From Pseudoscleropodium purum (taxonomy: Eukaryota; Streptophyta; Bryopsida; Hypnales; Brachytheciaceae): a DNA stretch of 64,000 bases. Under the pieces are notes generated by a model. It was not told the DNA's origin, ran no database searches, and saw nothing but the letters and a program-made list of their open reading frames with translations. Shown piece by piece: positions 12,691 through 24,455 of this stretch. Position 1 is the first letter of the stretch. Every line of letters starts with the position of its first letter. The DNA lies in assembly GCA_963969395.1 (NCBI GenBank), contig OZ017795.1, positions 42,389,063 to 42,453,062 on the forward strand, given 5' to 3'. The translations under genes were made by a program, and so were the position numbers.

Positions 12691-12838
12691 TATTGAGCTC
12701 ACTATTGCATTGTTTCTTTGTGAACAAGCTATTGGCATTTTTGTGGACTCTAGTGAGCTTACAATATATTTTTTGAGCTCATTGTTGCATTGCTTTTTTT
12801 GTGAGTATGCTCTTGGTATTTCTATGAGCCCTATCAAG
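12691..12838. repeat. Diverged ~80-bp direct duplication
   Basis: Two adjacent copies are anchored by GAGCTCA at 12695 and 12775, each followed by an ATTGCATTG-type stretch, TTTTTGTGA-like words, (T/C)T(A/C)TTGGYATTT and a closing GAGC. The step is 80 bases. The copies have diverged by many substitutions, so the duplication is old. Confidence 0.65.
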
Positions 12839-13636
12839 GATGAAGAGTTGAAAAAAACTTAAATGTCTTTAGGGGTTATAAACATTTTTTTGAAAGAAAA
12901 TTGGACATTTGTCGATCCGTAGTAGAGTCAAGTCCATAAAGGATGATCAAGGGTGAGAACTTAAATATCAAGACATTGAAATAGAGTAGTTTAGAGCAAA
13001 ATTAGATCTTCAAATTTTGATTAGGAAGATTGTTGAAATGAAGAGATATAGTGCCATTTTTGAGGATCAATGTATAGAGAACTAGAGATGAAAAAAATTG
13101 GTGGTTTGTTATTGTGGCTCAAGTCAACATTCCATCCAACAATGGCAAACGACTTTGATTAAGATACTCTTATCTTACAGCTATCCCTTTAAGTATTTTT
13201 CCTCAGTGGATCACTTAGTGCATCTATAACAAACTACATGTGTTTAGGTGATTTTTTAGCCCCCTATTTACTTTTCAACCTCTAATTTTGAGCTTTGTTT
13301 AACAATGATTACAGGTTTTCATTGCCAAAACTTTCCAATTCAAATAATATATCAAATGATTTTTAGAAGAGGTTGAAAATGAATTAAAATGGCATGTTTT
13401 TTAACTCAAATATTCATAAAAAATACATTTTCACGACCATTACATCATTATTCAAGGAAAATGAATTTTCAGTAGAGAGTTATTTATGACAATTTAATCT
13501 TATATAAAATAGGGATGTGAAAGTTATTTTCAACTCTATAGTATATCTTTTTTCTTCAAAAATTTGTAATTACTTATAATTAACAAAGAAAAATATCAAT
13601 AATTCAAATTAAATATAAAATTTTAAAGTGGAAAAA
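12839..13636. other. AT-rich spacer
   Basis: No recognised gene. A CTTTAGGGGTTATAAAC motif near 12866-12884 resembles the terminus of the TTAA-flanked elements found at 22.9, 52.2, 57.2 and 62.5 kb, but no partner end was located, so no element is called. Confidence 0.3.
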
Positions 13637-13712
13637 TCTATCTATCTATCTATCTATCTATTTTTTTATTTTTTTATTTTTTTATTTTATTTTAAATTTT
13701 ATTTTTTCCCTT
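13637..13712. repeat. (TCTA)6 microsatellite followed by a T-rich tract
   Basis: Six perfect TCTA units occupy 13637-13660. They are followed by a run built of TTTTTTTA-type units extending to about 13712. Confidence 0.9.
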
Positions 13713-15599
13713 ATTTAAATTTTAGGATATAATAAAGAGGTCTAAAATCTTAACAAATGTAGTTTCTAATGAACATTCTAAGTGATCTTTAGAAATTATT
13801 TATATTAGGATATTGTAATTGCTTCATACAAATATATCTATCACATTTTTGTGTATCAACATTTGCCAAAGTAGACAATAATTATACTTAGAGTGCATAG
13901 GTTTTTCACCTACATTGGTGACAAAACTTTGACTTCAAAGGAGTATACACAAGATTTAAAGATGAAAACATGGGGTTGAAGTTACCATTGCAATTAGAAG
14001 AATTGAAGCAATCATTGAAAGAGAATGACAATCTTTATATACTTAATTGTAAGTCTCAACCTTATTTGTCATACTTAATACTACTAGATTACTCCTCATT
14101 CATTTTGCTTATGTTCCTTTGATTTCCTTTGAAAAGGGCATTGACGCTTCAAGTAAGAACAACATAATACTTACATCCTTGTGACCATTGTCTCAAATTG
14201 ATTTTTTTATATACTCCCTTTATGAATGATTGCAAATTAGTGCCTCAATAGTTTGTAATGAACACGTGGTACTTATTGCATATTGTAGGGTAATTACTAC
14301 TATACTTGAAGTGCTTATTGTTTATTCTAGAAAGATGTTGCTTGTTGCTTATTGTCTTATGTTGCTTGCAAATTATTGCTTATTGTTCCATGTTGCTTAT
14401 TCATCAATTTCTTACTTTGCATATAGGGAATTATTCAAGTGTAAAGCAAATTGGGGATCATTTGGATCCATACAACAAATTGTGATCTTGTGAATGGACA
14501 ATTGAACACAACTACATTAGAGGTATGTATGTTGCCTACTTTTGCTAGTAGCACTCTTTTACAAGATAAAGGTACAATTAATTAAGGTCCTACATTTTTA
14601 AACTCATGATCTCAAGAAGTAGATTCACCTATGAAGATTAATAAAGTGAAATATCTCGCAATTCAACCCCAAGACTTCAATGTAAAGCTACTAAATGCTT
14701 CTATACAAACCAAAATTATGGTGATAGAGGCAAAGCATGATATAGCTAATGTAACTTCCTACATGTTGATATGAATTCAGGTACATATATTCTTTTTAGC
14801 AAATTTTATAATAAGCATACCCCCTGTTTTTGATAAATAAGAGTGCTTTGTGAAATGCAAATGATAAATGTATTGATGTTGCTAAAATTACTCATTGTGT
14901 GTAGCTTTGATAGAAACTCCAATGACCATAGAAGGAGAGCAATATAGGAAGTTTACTACCAACTTCCTTGGTCCTAGAAGTTCTTGGAGCTAGAGCTTAT
15001 TTTTGCTTTTCAATTTATTGCACAAGCTCAATATCATAGTTGGTTGATTTTGTGCATTATACTCACATTAAGCAGAGAAATTGAAACTTAGCAAAGGGTC
15101 TCAACTTTTCAACATTTTCAAGTTTAAATATAGGCAATTGAAAAAACTCGTTGATCTTTCATTTGACGGTGTAGAAGGGAAGAAAAAGGTAGATCTAAAT
15201 ACCATAGGAAAAGTGAACATACCTATGGTATGTGATATAGGATTTAATTTAGAATCAAATGTTGAAGAAAGAACACAATGTAAGGCTGTCAATTCAACCA
15301 TTTGTAGAGGTAAGGTCAAAGCATAGAATACTAAAGAAAAGGCAAGTGAACATCCTCTATTATGTTTATTGGTAGAGTTTCTACTCAAGCCACTATTACA
15401 AGGAAAAAATAATAAAGTTGAATCTATAATGATTAAAGCACTTTGTCCCATGACTTGCTTTGTAGAAGTTTAAAAAAAATTTACTTCGAATTAAACTTGG
15501 GTCCAATTTTCTTTTTTAGATTGCCTAATAATATCCTTGATTTTGGTTGTATAAAAAAATTTATAATTTTTTTTAAAATTATCAAAAACATGGATAGTG
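13713..15599. other. AT-rich spacer with short unassigned frames
   Basis: No protein family is recognised. A local stretch at about 14270-14410 repeats TTGCTTATTG words imperfectly. An 81-codon plus-strand frame at 15081-15326 has lysine-rich composition but no identifiable domain. Confidence 0.3.
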
Positions 15600-15845
15600 T
15601 AAGCCTATCCAAAAATCCAAGTAAAGTTGAATATATTCTTTTGGCTGCCCTATGGCACCTCTGATTTCAATAATTGAAAAAAAAAAATTCATCAAAGTGG
15701 AGTCACTCCAATTTTCAATTCAAAATTTGAATAAAAAGTGGGAGTAGTGGGAGCCATCCTCCAAACCCTAGTTGGATATAACTATGTTCTTTGATGTGGC
15801 CGGTGGTTCCCCCATTTTCAATTCTAAAGTGGAATTTTAATTTAT
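15600..15845 (+). repeat. Dispersed copies of the ~115-bp repeat family
   Basis: The segment at about 15735-15845 matches the unit tandemly arrayed at 24.0-24.45 kb. Shared landmarks in order are AAGTGGGAGTAGTGGGAG, CCTAGTTGG, CTATGTTCTTTG, GGTGGTTCCCCCATTTTCA and a closing TCTAAAGTGGAA. A partial, more diverged copy ending in GGCTGCCCTATGGCACC lies at about 15605-15665. The family therefore exists both dispersed and in tandem. Confidence 0.7.
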
Positions 15846-17522
15846 TTTTATTTTTTAAGTAATTTATTTTTTTCAAGCTTCTATCATCAAGTACCAATAC
15901 ATGAGATGTAATGCTTTGAATTAATATATGAAAGATAATTTGATTTCATATAATTAAATACATTATCCAAAAAAGCTCCAAATATGTTTTTTAATACAAA
16001 TAAGGCTTCATACATATGTTTAAAAAAAGATACAAATAACTCTATTTCTTCCTATTTTATGTTTATGTTCCTTTCATTTTCTATTTTTTTAATACTTGCT
16101 TCCTTTCTTTTCTAGAAAAGATAGGAAAAAGCTCTTGATATAAGTTTTTGTAAAGGAACTTGTTGTAAAGTGATGGATTCAAACAAAGATCATGGCAAAT
16201 AACCATATCTAACATGAATCCCATCCATCGTCCCTTGCTATAATGTTGTCTCAATAGTACCATTAGACAATCATTTAAACAAAGATTTAATCCTATAATA
16301 TATGATTTAATGCCAACACTAGACCATGTTAAAATTATTACCATTTATGCAATAATGGATGGTTTATAATACATGCTTAGTTTAATAAATTTTTGTTATA
16401 CAAACATTTATTTTAGTTGGCTTTTGGCACTTATTAAACATTGTTTTTGTCTACCAGATTTATTAAAGAAAGTTTATTTTTGATGGCTTTAAACTAGATG
16501 AATAAACTTAATCAATTACTTAGTGAAATGGCCAAGTTAACTTACAAACCATTAGGGCTTTGTTCATGTTAGCTAGCCTACACTATAAGCTTATTGATGC
16601 AAAATAAATTCAACTTTGTATCTAAGAGCTAATATGTTGCCTAAAGGGTTTCCACCCAATGTTACAAGAGTGATATGGAAGTGTCTGACGGCTAAGAATT
16701 TAGAGGGCATTCCTACTTGTGGAAGTTGGGGATTATCAAACCGACATGGACAATGATGTGGCAAGTCTATAAGAGTCATTTAACAGGCATTAAATGAGGT
16801 ATTAGTAAAGGCCCACCAAGTGGGAAGTAGCCGTCACTTGATTGTGAAATATCTTCCAGAAAAGAAGATTTGAGCTTTAAGGTGGTGCTCTTAATTAGAA
16901 CATGGGCCCAGGGTGCCATTATGCTAAGAGTGGTAGTTGAGTTTGCAATACACAGCTATACTTGGAGAGGGCAAAGTAGAGCGAACAGTCTTCCTGAAGA
17001 GCTTTGTCTTGTAGTTGCAGAGGGAGAGTGTTGTGGACATGCAAAAGTTGAGATTTTGTCAAGTGAGTGCAAAAAAAGATTTGTCATTTAAGCTTGTTTG
17101 TGAATTGTTGGTGGGTCAAATTTTGTCCAATTCATGAATGTGGTGTTGTTGATAGTGCAAGATTGGTGGGACTAGGCAGCATTCACTTGTCCTGTAATTG
17201 AATGTGAGCTGTATATGCAACAGATTTGAGTGATTCATTTTGAAGTCGTGATAGAGGAGGAAGTGATGGATTAAAATCATCATTAGTATCCAAGAAGCAA
17301 TGCCAATCGTACAAGTGTTGCGGCAGTAAGTGATACATTCTTGTCTTCGTTGAAAGATTGCCTATACAGTAGAAAAATGAATAACTGTAAGAAATAAATA
17401 GATGCAACAGTGAATTGAAAAGAATAAGGAATAGGAGAATTGTTGTCTTCATGGAAGTTGTGTGTACCTCATGTAGACTGAAAGAATTGGTTATGAAGTA
17501 AATAAACCTTCATTGAAGTAGA
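15846..17522. other. AT-rich spacer, richer in mixed sequence after 16.6 kb
   Basis: Composition becomes less AT-biased from about 16,600 to 17,450. A 73-codon plus-strand frame at 16870-17091 lies there and may be a decayed coding patch, but I do not recognise it. The last 8 bases are the left target duplication of the hAT-like MITE. Confidence 0.3.
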
Positions 17523-17811
17523 CATGGTTGTCATAGTGGACGGATGTCCGGTTCGCCTGTCCGTTAGAGGTCCCGCCCGTCCGATACAGTCAACACATAG
17601 TTGACTTTCTGATAACGGAAAAATAGGCCACGTGGATGCCATGTGGATTAAGGGACGGACGGACGGATGGACGAGATCGTCCGCGCCTTGGATTTTGCAT
17701 TCTGAGGTGACATGTCATTCCGCAAAATTGTACAAGTTACAAAATTAAAGCCGTCCGGACCGTCCGTCCGTCCCGTCCGATGACCCTAACTCACCCGTTA
17801 TGACAACCATG
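17523..17811. mobile_element. Non-autonomous hAT-like MITE with 8-bp target duplication
   Basis: Perfect 13-bp terminal inverted repeats, CATGGTTGTCATA at the left and TATGACAACCATG at the right, bound a 289-bp element. The flanks repeat GAAGTAGA at 17515-17522 and 17812-17819, an exact 8-bp target site duplication. An 8-bp duplication with ends of C-A-N-G-G type is the hallmark of the hAT superfamily. The interior is unusually GC-rich for this region and holds GGAC tetranucleotide runs (about 17650-17673) facing complementary GTCC runs (about 17750-17782), so the element can fold on itself. It has no coding capacity and would rely on a hAT transposase from elsewhere. Confidence 0.9.
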
Positions 17812-17819
17812 GAAGTAGA

Positions 17820-18199
17820 GAACATGTTACTATTGAGGCTACTAAAATAATAAAGGGCTAGGCAACTAGCTTCGACTACTTCCATCATGCACGTTGTGCA
17901 TGACAACATGTTCGTAGTCATTGTCGCTCAAACATCGATGATCACAACAAACCCTACATATTTGCATAGTTTTTAGAAGTTTGGGAAACAGTAAGGTGCC
18001 TTTGTACCTTTAAAAAAAATTTACAAAGCACTTGCCTACTTGTAATTGATACAAAGCATTAGCATCATCTATTTTGGTTGATGTCATTCATGTAGTGACC
18101 AAACTAGAAATCCTGTGCTATAGTTAAAAAGAAAAAGAAAATTTACAATTTGTCATTTACCTTACAAGAAGAGTGTGATAGTATTTTCATCTATGCATA
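17820..18199. other. Spacer before the PIF/Harbinger relic
   Basis: No gene or repeat with clear boundaries is visible. The true left end of the neighbouring PIF/Harbinger relic could lie in this stretch. Confidence 0.3.
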
Positions 18200-18299
18200 G
18201 ACTCTGCAGCTATTTTTGCTCAACCTGTAGCAATTGTAGCTTGATCTGCCTCACTGACCACGTTGACAGGCTCCAAAGTAGGTGACCATGGAGTATAGT

Positions 18300-19360
18300 T
18301 CACCAAATCAATGTTGTTAGGTGGATGAAAAAAGATCAAGGTTCAAACTGGTTGCCGATGGAGGTGATGTTCTTTATCCGAGGAAAATGTGAGCTACATT
18401 AGAGTGAAAAGAATGTTGTAGAGGCTCCAGACTTGATGATGCTAGATGAATACAAATGGAATCACATATCCAACTTCCTCATGAGTGCATATGTCTCACC
18501 TTGTTTGGAGGATGGCCCTGCATGCAAGACAAAATAGAACTAGTTGGTCCCTAAATACAAGAGGATTGTAGACTACCTAGCTCAATTAGGAGAAGACAGT
18601 GTTGACTACTAGGGCATGACTGTTGCATAGAGAAAAGCTGAAGGCCTACCCCATCAATTCCCACACGACTTCTTCAATGTCATTGACAAATGGTATGCCA
18701 ATTGTCCGCTCATTCAACTAATTCACTTGCGAGACAATTTAATACCAGATGATGCGACTTTCCATCATCTACAACAGTTGAATGAAGTGTAAGTACATGG
18801 AGGAGCTAGTGACATAGAGATAGAGGATGCTATGGAGATAGCTGGTCAAGCTATACCTCTTTCAACTCAAGTGCCATCCCCACCATCTTTACCTTGAAGA
18901 AGCAGCAATACACCTCTTCTTAATGCACTTCCTCAAAATATAGGCATCACCTTCAACATCAAGCTATAGAGCCGTTCTTGCTAGAGTGACCCTAGTCATC
19001 ATTAGCTCCTTCGACATTGCAAACTCAATGGAGCACAAACGATAAGGTAATATAGTGGTCAAATGAAAGCACCTCTCTAGTCCCATCGTCATTGTAGAGG
19101 CCATGAAATCAGTTGGGACTTTCATGGCAATACAGATGAAAAAAATTGTTGATGCTTGTCTCGAAGTTGAGCACTCCAAAATCAAACAGTAAGCTGACTT
19201 TTTCTCACAACAGATGAAGTATCAAGAGGATAGAAATAGGAAGTTGTACTAAACTACATTGCTTACTCACGAGAATAGCAAGCTTCTAATTAAAAAACAA
19301 GGAGACATGATGAAGTGTCTTTCAAAATTGACAAATGTTTTTGGAAACTGACTCAATGTC
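18300..19360 (+). pseudogene. Myb/SANT-like ORF1 of the PIF/Harbinger relic
   Basis: One plus-strand reading frame from about 18,337 gives a protein-like sequence interrupted by stops. It includes NWLPMEVMFFIRGK, a KW-N-HISNFL stretch, a C-K-T-K motif and YKRIVDYLAQLGEDSVDY, then RKAEGLPHQFPHDFF. This spacing of tryptophans and basic residues fits the trihelix/Myb-like DNA-binding protein encoded beside PIF transposases. Several stops sit where a tryptophan or glutamine is expected: the two TAGs flanking an asparagine codon near 18,540 and the TAG after GACTAC near 18,610. These are explained by TGG to TAG or CAG to TAG transitions. Further downstream a lysine- and leucine-rich stretch near 19,250-19,350 may be its C-terminal coil. 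Confidence 0.55.
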
Positions 19361-19974
19361 AACAGCAATGTTCCAAAGCCAACCATTAGCCCCTTGTTGC
19401 AGAGCAATCTCAAAGTCACAAATGGCGCTACTCTTCTTTACGGCATAGTGACAACCTTGTATGGAAATGCGGCATCGGCCTTGCCGGACAGCATGTATGG
19501 TGATGGAGGGCCAGAGGGTAGTATAGGTGGCAAATGGTAACTGCAGCAACGACAAAGGCGGCCATCATGTCCTGTATAAGATGCAACCCCCCCAAAAAGC
19601 TTGCTACTGTTTAAAGTGACTGCTGTTATGTATAGTGTAAGCAACTATAGGGTCCACACTAACATATTGTCCACTTCAACTTCTCCGGTTCACTACATTG
19701 GAGTTCCATCCATGCTACTTGCATAGCAAAGACGCGATGTAATTAGCTAGCTATCGTGACTTTTTTCTTCAAAGCCAAGTACTAGTTGGACTACAAGTTG
19801 CAACTACAGATCAATGTCTCTTTTGTCTCTTGTACTAGGTAGAACTTGCAATTGCAACTATTGTGTGGAAAAATAAAATTTTGAAAAAAAAAGTGCTCTA
19901 TCGTGGCTACTTGCTGTAATCTTGGCAGCTTGTATGTAGATAGAGAATGTGTAGTACAGGTAAGATTTGGTAAT

Positions 19975-21010
19975 TCAGGAAAAGTTGTCGTGTTTCACTA
20001 TTCACCTTGACGCCTAGTTGTGAGGTAAATGCCCAACGCCATCCTCTTGACTGCAACTTTGGAAACAACTCCGTTATCACTGAGTCAACATGCACTATGC
20101 AAATGAACATTGTTGCTATCTTACTCTCCCTTTGTGAGTCCTTTATTGTGCAGAATCTCAAGAAGGTTTTCCATTTCCTCATGGAATTGATATAGGAGAA
20201 CACTATGTAGGATAACGCAAGCTACCACAATGTCAGGTACAAAAGTTAGATGTAATTCACTTTTTTGCTATAGCTCCCTAAAAGTCTGTTTGAAGATACC
20301 GAAAGCGTTTTCGACAACCACTCGAGCTCTACACAATTTCTTATTGAAAAGTACCTTAGAGATAAACAAATCTGGACAATTCCTGTGGAGGACCATAAGC
20401 CACAAGAGTAAAGGATAACCCAAATCTCCAACCAAGTGAGGAGTGTGTCCGTCCATGGACTAAGATGCATTCAGTAGTTCCCTATGGGAAGCCAAGTAGT
20501 GCAAATGCGAATAGCAAAGCATCCAACCGTCTTTAGTGGAACTTGGCATGCCAACAAAAATGTCCAAAAAATCACTTCTCACTATCCATGACAACTTGGC
20601 AATTGATAATATAACCTCCGATTTTGTAATAGTAATAATCAACTGCATAGAAATCAGGTTTGGAAATTGACATGTGTGTATCATCTATGGCTTCCACTAT
20701 CATGGGAAGTAAGCACAATGATATGAACCCCTCCTACGTTACACTCACTCTTCTTCCAGCTAGCTACTTGATTTCCTGCTTATGGTGTCATTAATAACAC
20801 AAACAACTTTCCGCAACATTTTACTTATAGTACTTCTATCCACTACAAACATTTCAAAATAAATTGTCAAATTGGCTGCATGTGTGAGCTTGAATAAAGT
20901 ACAAGCTCCACGGATTACAATAAGGATGGCTAGTCAGTATCGTGTGTTCCACTTCTCCGCGTGTGGTTTCAGCAATTCAAAGAGGGTGAAGGACTTTTTT
21001 GTCATGCGGA
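19975..21010 (-). pseudogene. PIF/Harbinger transposase (DDE_Tnp_4 type), broken
   Basis: Read on the minus strand, pieces in several frames line up in the order expected of the family. They are an N-terminal helix region (RSTISKMLRKVV), EAIDDTH-MSIS with the first catalytic aspartate, YYYYKIGGYIINCQVVMDSE, FLDIFVGMPSSTKD with the second aspartate, GDLGYPLLLWLM, and RVVVENAFGIFKQTFREL with the catalytic glutamate. A C-terminal ACVILH segment and KRMALGIYL follow. All three DDE residues can still be seen, but stops and frameshifts separate them, so no active enzyme is made. It belongs with the ORF1 relic on the opposite strand. Confidence 0.8.
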
Positions 21011-21260
21011 ACATTGATATCTAACATTTGTCATTGTATTGGTTAATAAGAAAACAGGAAAACCAAGTTGTTGAATGTGGCTTCACCCAATACACAATTT
21101 CCTCACTGTATGCTTGTAGTGGACACGAAAGTCTAAAGGTGTTCAATGTGCTTGAAAACAAAGCAAGACTATTGAAGCAATTCTCTTTCACGTTGAAAAT
21201 CTGTTGTGCGTCGTTTTCCTTAGCCAACTCTGAAGCACCGACCAACTCCAACTAGACAAG

Positions 21261-22883
21261 GGACTAGTTGACGTCCATCATTAGAGCTAGTATCTAAGAA
21301 GCAAAAGTGAGCAAGTTTGAAGGGCTGTCCAACACATCCATGGTGTCTTCAGCTCCTACTGAAATAAGCCAAATCTGCGGAGCAGCACACCACAATGAAA
21401 CCCTAACATATTTAGCCAATCTTCCAGCATAGTGATTTCTAGGAGGCGATGACACGGACTTCAGTCATACAATGCCCCGATGCCCTGCTACTACATAGCA
21501 AAACTGCGGCATTCACCGTAATAGACTAATTTTAGGGCTCGCAGACAAAGAACAGAAATGGAGTTCACCCCGCGACGCTCTTTCTATACAGGCACTTACT
21601 TTCAACTACAACAAACCTCTTAGTGGACGAAAAATTCATGTTCAGCTTCATTGTGCACCGTCATTTGAAAATGACTTTTTCATAGTGATAAAAAAAAAAG
21701 ACAATGTCGAAGTCTTCTTACCTATAACTCTTGGCCCTATTTTGCTTGACTAGCACCACGTGCCTCATCCCAAGAAACCTGCCTTTTTTGCCATATACTC
21801 TTTTGCAACCTTGTCGACATACGCCTCAGCTATTGATCGTAGCTCCTTCAAAAAATTTCACTACTCAATACGGCACTCACTACAACAAAACATAACACAA
21901 ACATCAACAAATTCTAATTTCCCTCCACTACGTTCAAGCTAGTGCAAACAACCTTTCCCTTGCTCCACGACATCACAGCAACAGCTACAAGGTTGAAGAA
22001 GGTGATGGGCCCCAGTACAAACTATTTTTGTACTAACAACATAGGTGGGATTAAACAACTTCTTCACTTGGAAAATATCATTGTTAATTACAACCGTCAA
22101 GCACAAGTGGGAATGCTCAACCTATTTTTTTCTTTAGGAGCCTCAGTGATTTATGTCAGATTGCAGCGTCTATGTGAACGGCAAAACTTCTTTTCCCTCC
22201 TGCGCTCTTTCCTATCATTAGCCATTCGTATATATTGTCAGGTGGGAACGGCCCTTAAATTGGGAGCATTTGTCATTTCCTCTATTGGGAGCGGTTGTCT
22301 GCTAGAGGCTGATATTCTCTACGATGTTTGTATAGTTAGCAACATTACTTCCTGTGTTAGTGGAGTAATCAAGAAAACAAGAGCAAGGAAGATGTCTTTG
22401 TCTAAAGCTAGCGGGTAGGTCTTTGGAAACTATTGCTTCACATAAGTCATTGGAAACTGTTGCTTTACAAGAATGTTTCATTTGGGGATTGTTAAATATT
22501 TCTTTGCATTTTGTTTCTTGATGTTCGTTTATTCATTGTGAAGACAATAATACCTCGTAAGTGAACTAAAGACACCTCGCATATACAAATCTAACTAACT
22601 TCATGTTTATTGGTTTGTATGGGTACAAGTGAGGTTTACCACCTCAAGGAAAATTTGAACTTCTTGAAATTTCCACAATCCTTTACTTACTCATTTAGTC
22701 ATACATTTTTTCAAGCTTTGATGATTTCTATGTGACTTTTATATTATTATCATATATTAATATAAATATTTTCAACAAAACTTACTTGTCTAATTGCACT
22801 TAGTATGATGACAATTTTGTCTAAAAGTTTATAGCTTTGCTAATACTATTATCAAAGCCCTAGACATTACTCTGCATGGATCT
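21261..22883. other. Spacer with an unassigned 158-codon open frame
   Basis: A plus-strand ATG frame at 21942-22418 runs 158 codons without a stop in moderately mixed sequence. Its translation shows no domain I recognise. It may belong to the outer part of the PIF/Harbinger relic or to another decayed repeat. From about 22,450 the DNA returns to AT-rich spacer. Confidence 0.3.
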
Positions 22884-23818
22884 TTAACCCCTAAAGGATT
22901 GGCTTGCGTTTTTGGACTGCATAGATTTTTTGAGTAGATCATTGTCACCAAAAAATTTCATATTTTAGGCTGAAATTTTAATAGAAGATGTGGACAAAGA
23001 ATATCTTTCATATGCAACAAATTTCATGACATTTGGAAATAGGAGTCAAAAGTTTTAGCCTAATATGTTACTTTTTTTTCATAACTAGGCAATTTTGGCA
23101 GATTAGAAAAAATCACTTTTTTCATAAACCAAAATTTGAAATTGGTTTTCTAGACTTATATATACAAGGAAAGCTTTGAATCATTCCATTTTGATCAACG
23201 AGTCAAAAGTTATGAGGATTTTTTGTTTGCGGATAGTTATGAATTCTCTACTCTAAAATAAACTTTGAAATCCTTTATCTTACCCAATTTTCAATATTTT
23301 AAAAATAAAATAAAATCCTAGGATGTAGATTGTTTATTACAACATTTCAACCATTGGGATTATCATTTTTCAGTTTCATATTTTAATTCTTAATAATTTA
23401 GTATTTATCAATCATTCTGTACTATTGTGTACTTACTATTTTTTTCCTATATGTTGTACAATTCCAAATGATTTGAAATTTTTTGAGCATGTGTAAAACT
23501 TGTCTAGGAAAAAGAATCCAAAGAAGCACCATCATTTTGGTCATTTTTCATAGAAAAGTGAGCTTGTGAAGTGTAGCTGCCTAGCTTTTTGCAGGGCAAA
23601 AAAAATGATTTTAGTGAATTTAAATGCTTATATCTTGCAATCCACATGGTGGAAATGTCTGAAATTCTTACTATATGTTTTTGATACTACATAGTAAAAG
23701 ATCCTATGGTTCCATATGTCAAAAAAAAGGTTTTTTTCAAAACTTTGCTACTTGTACTAAGAATGGCAGTTTTTGAGCTTTTTTGGTGAAAACATAGTCA
23801 TGGAACTTTAGAGGTTAA
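22884..23818. mobile_element. TTAA-flanked inverted-repeat element, copy 1
   Basis: The left end reads TTAACCCCTAAAGGATTGG. The right end, on the minus strand, reads TTAACCTCTAAAGTTCC. TTAA is present at both borders, as expected of the TTAA target duplication used by piggyBac-type elements. Inside, the segment near 23,130-23,225 matches the element at 52.2 kb (AAATTGGTT, then GCTTTGAATCATT, then AAAGTTATGAGGA). The 935-bp interior has no intact gene, so it is a non-autonomous relic. The superfamily assignment rests only on the ends. Confidence 0.6.
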
Positions 23819-24010
23819 ATCCATACTCTTATATGTTTGATAGTAATACAAATAAATAGATGCATGAATGGAATAATAATAAAATATGGTATTGATTTGA
23901 ACAAGTCAGGGATCATTTTGATTATCTATCGGTATAAGTCTTATCAAGGTTTGGAATGGAAAGGATCAATAAGATGCCTATACAAGGATATACGAAAAAA
24001 AGATTCTTTT
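23819..24010. other. Short AT-rich spacer
   Basis: Nothing is recognised between the TTAA element and the tandem array. Confidence 0.3.
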
Positions 24011-24455
24011 AACCTAAAGTAGGAGTAGTGGATCAAGCTCAAAAACCTTAGTTGGGTCCAACTAGATACTTTGGGGTGCTCAGTGGTAACCCCCATTTTT
24101 TATTTTTAGTTAAATTTTTTTTTTAAACTAAAAGTGGAAGTAATAGAGTGAGCTCAAAAATCCTAGTCAGGGCCGACTATATTCTTTGGGGTGCTTAGTG
24201 GTACCCCCATTTTCGGTTCTAAGTGGAAAATAAATAAATAAATTTTAACCTAAAAGTTGGAGTAGTGGAAGTCATTCCAAAAAATGTACTTCGGTCCAAC
24301 TTTGTTCTTTGGAGTGCTTGACAATCTTTCTATTTTTTGTTCAATAGAATTTTTTTTCCTAACCTAAAATGAGGGTAGTGTTAACCAACCCAAGACCCCT
24401 ATTGGGTCCAATTGTGTTTTTTGGGCTGCCTCACACTAGCGCCATTTTGGTAAAA
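24011..24455 (+). repeat. Tandem array of four ~115-bp units
   Basis: Units start near 24011, 24125, 24246 and 24361. Each begins AACCTAAA(A)GT-like, continues GGAGTAGTGG, reaches a CCTAGTTGGGTCCAACT-like stretch, then TTCTTTGGGGTGCTYAGTGG and CCCCATTTT. Divergence between units is considerable and the fourth is the most changed. Related single copies lie at 15.6-15.85 kb. Confidence 0.85.

Larger units (their letters stand above)
18200..21260. mobile_element. Decayed PIF/Harbinger DNA transposon
   Basis: This unit contains the two proteins expected of the superfamily, arranged tail to tail: a Myb/SANT-like ORF1 on the plus strand (18.3-19.4 kb) and a DDE transposase on the minus strand (about 19.97-21.0 kb). 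Both are broken by stops and frame changes. The base composition is closer to genes than to the surrounding spacer. Outer limits are approximate, because terminal inverted repeats and a 3-bp TTA/TAA-type duplication could not be found by eye. Confidence 0.7.

Noticed and set aside
12866..12884. Possible terminus of another TTAA element (TTTAGGGGTTA)
   Set aside because: The border is TTAT rather than TTAA and no partner end was found within several kilobases upstream.
21942..22418. A 158-codon plus-strand gene
   Set aside because: Intact, but without a domain, splice context or neighbouring evidence. Kept only as a note in the spacer description.
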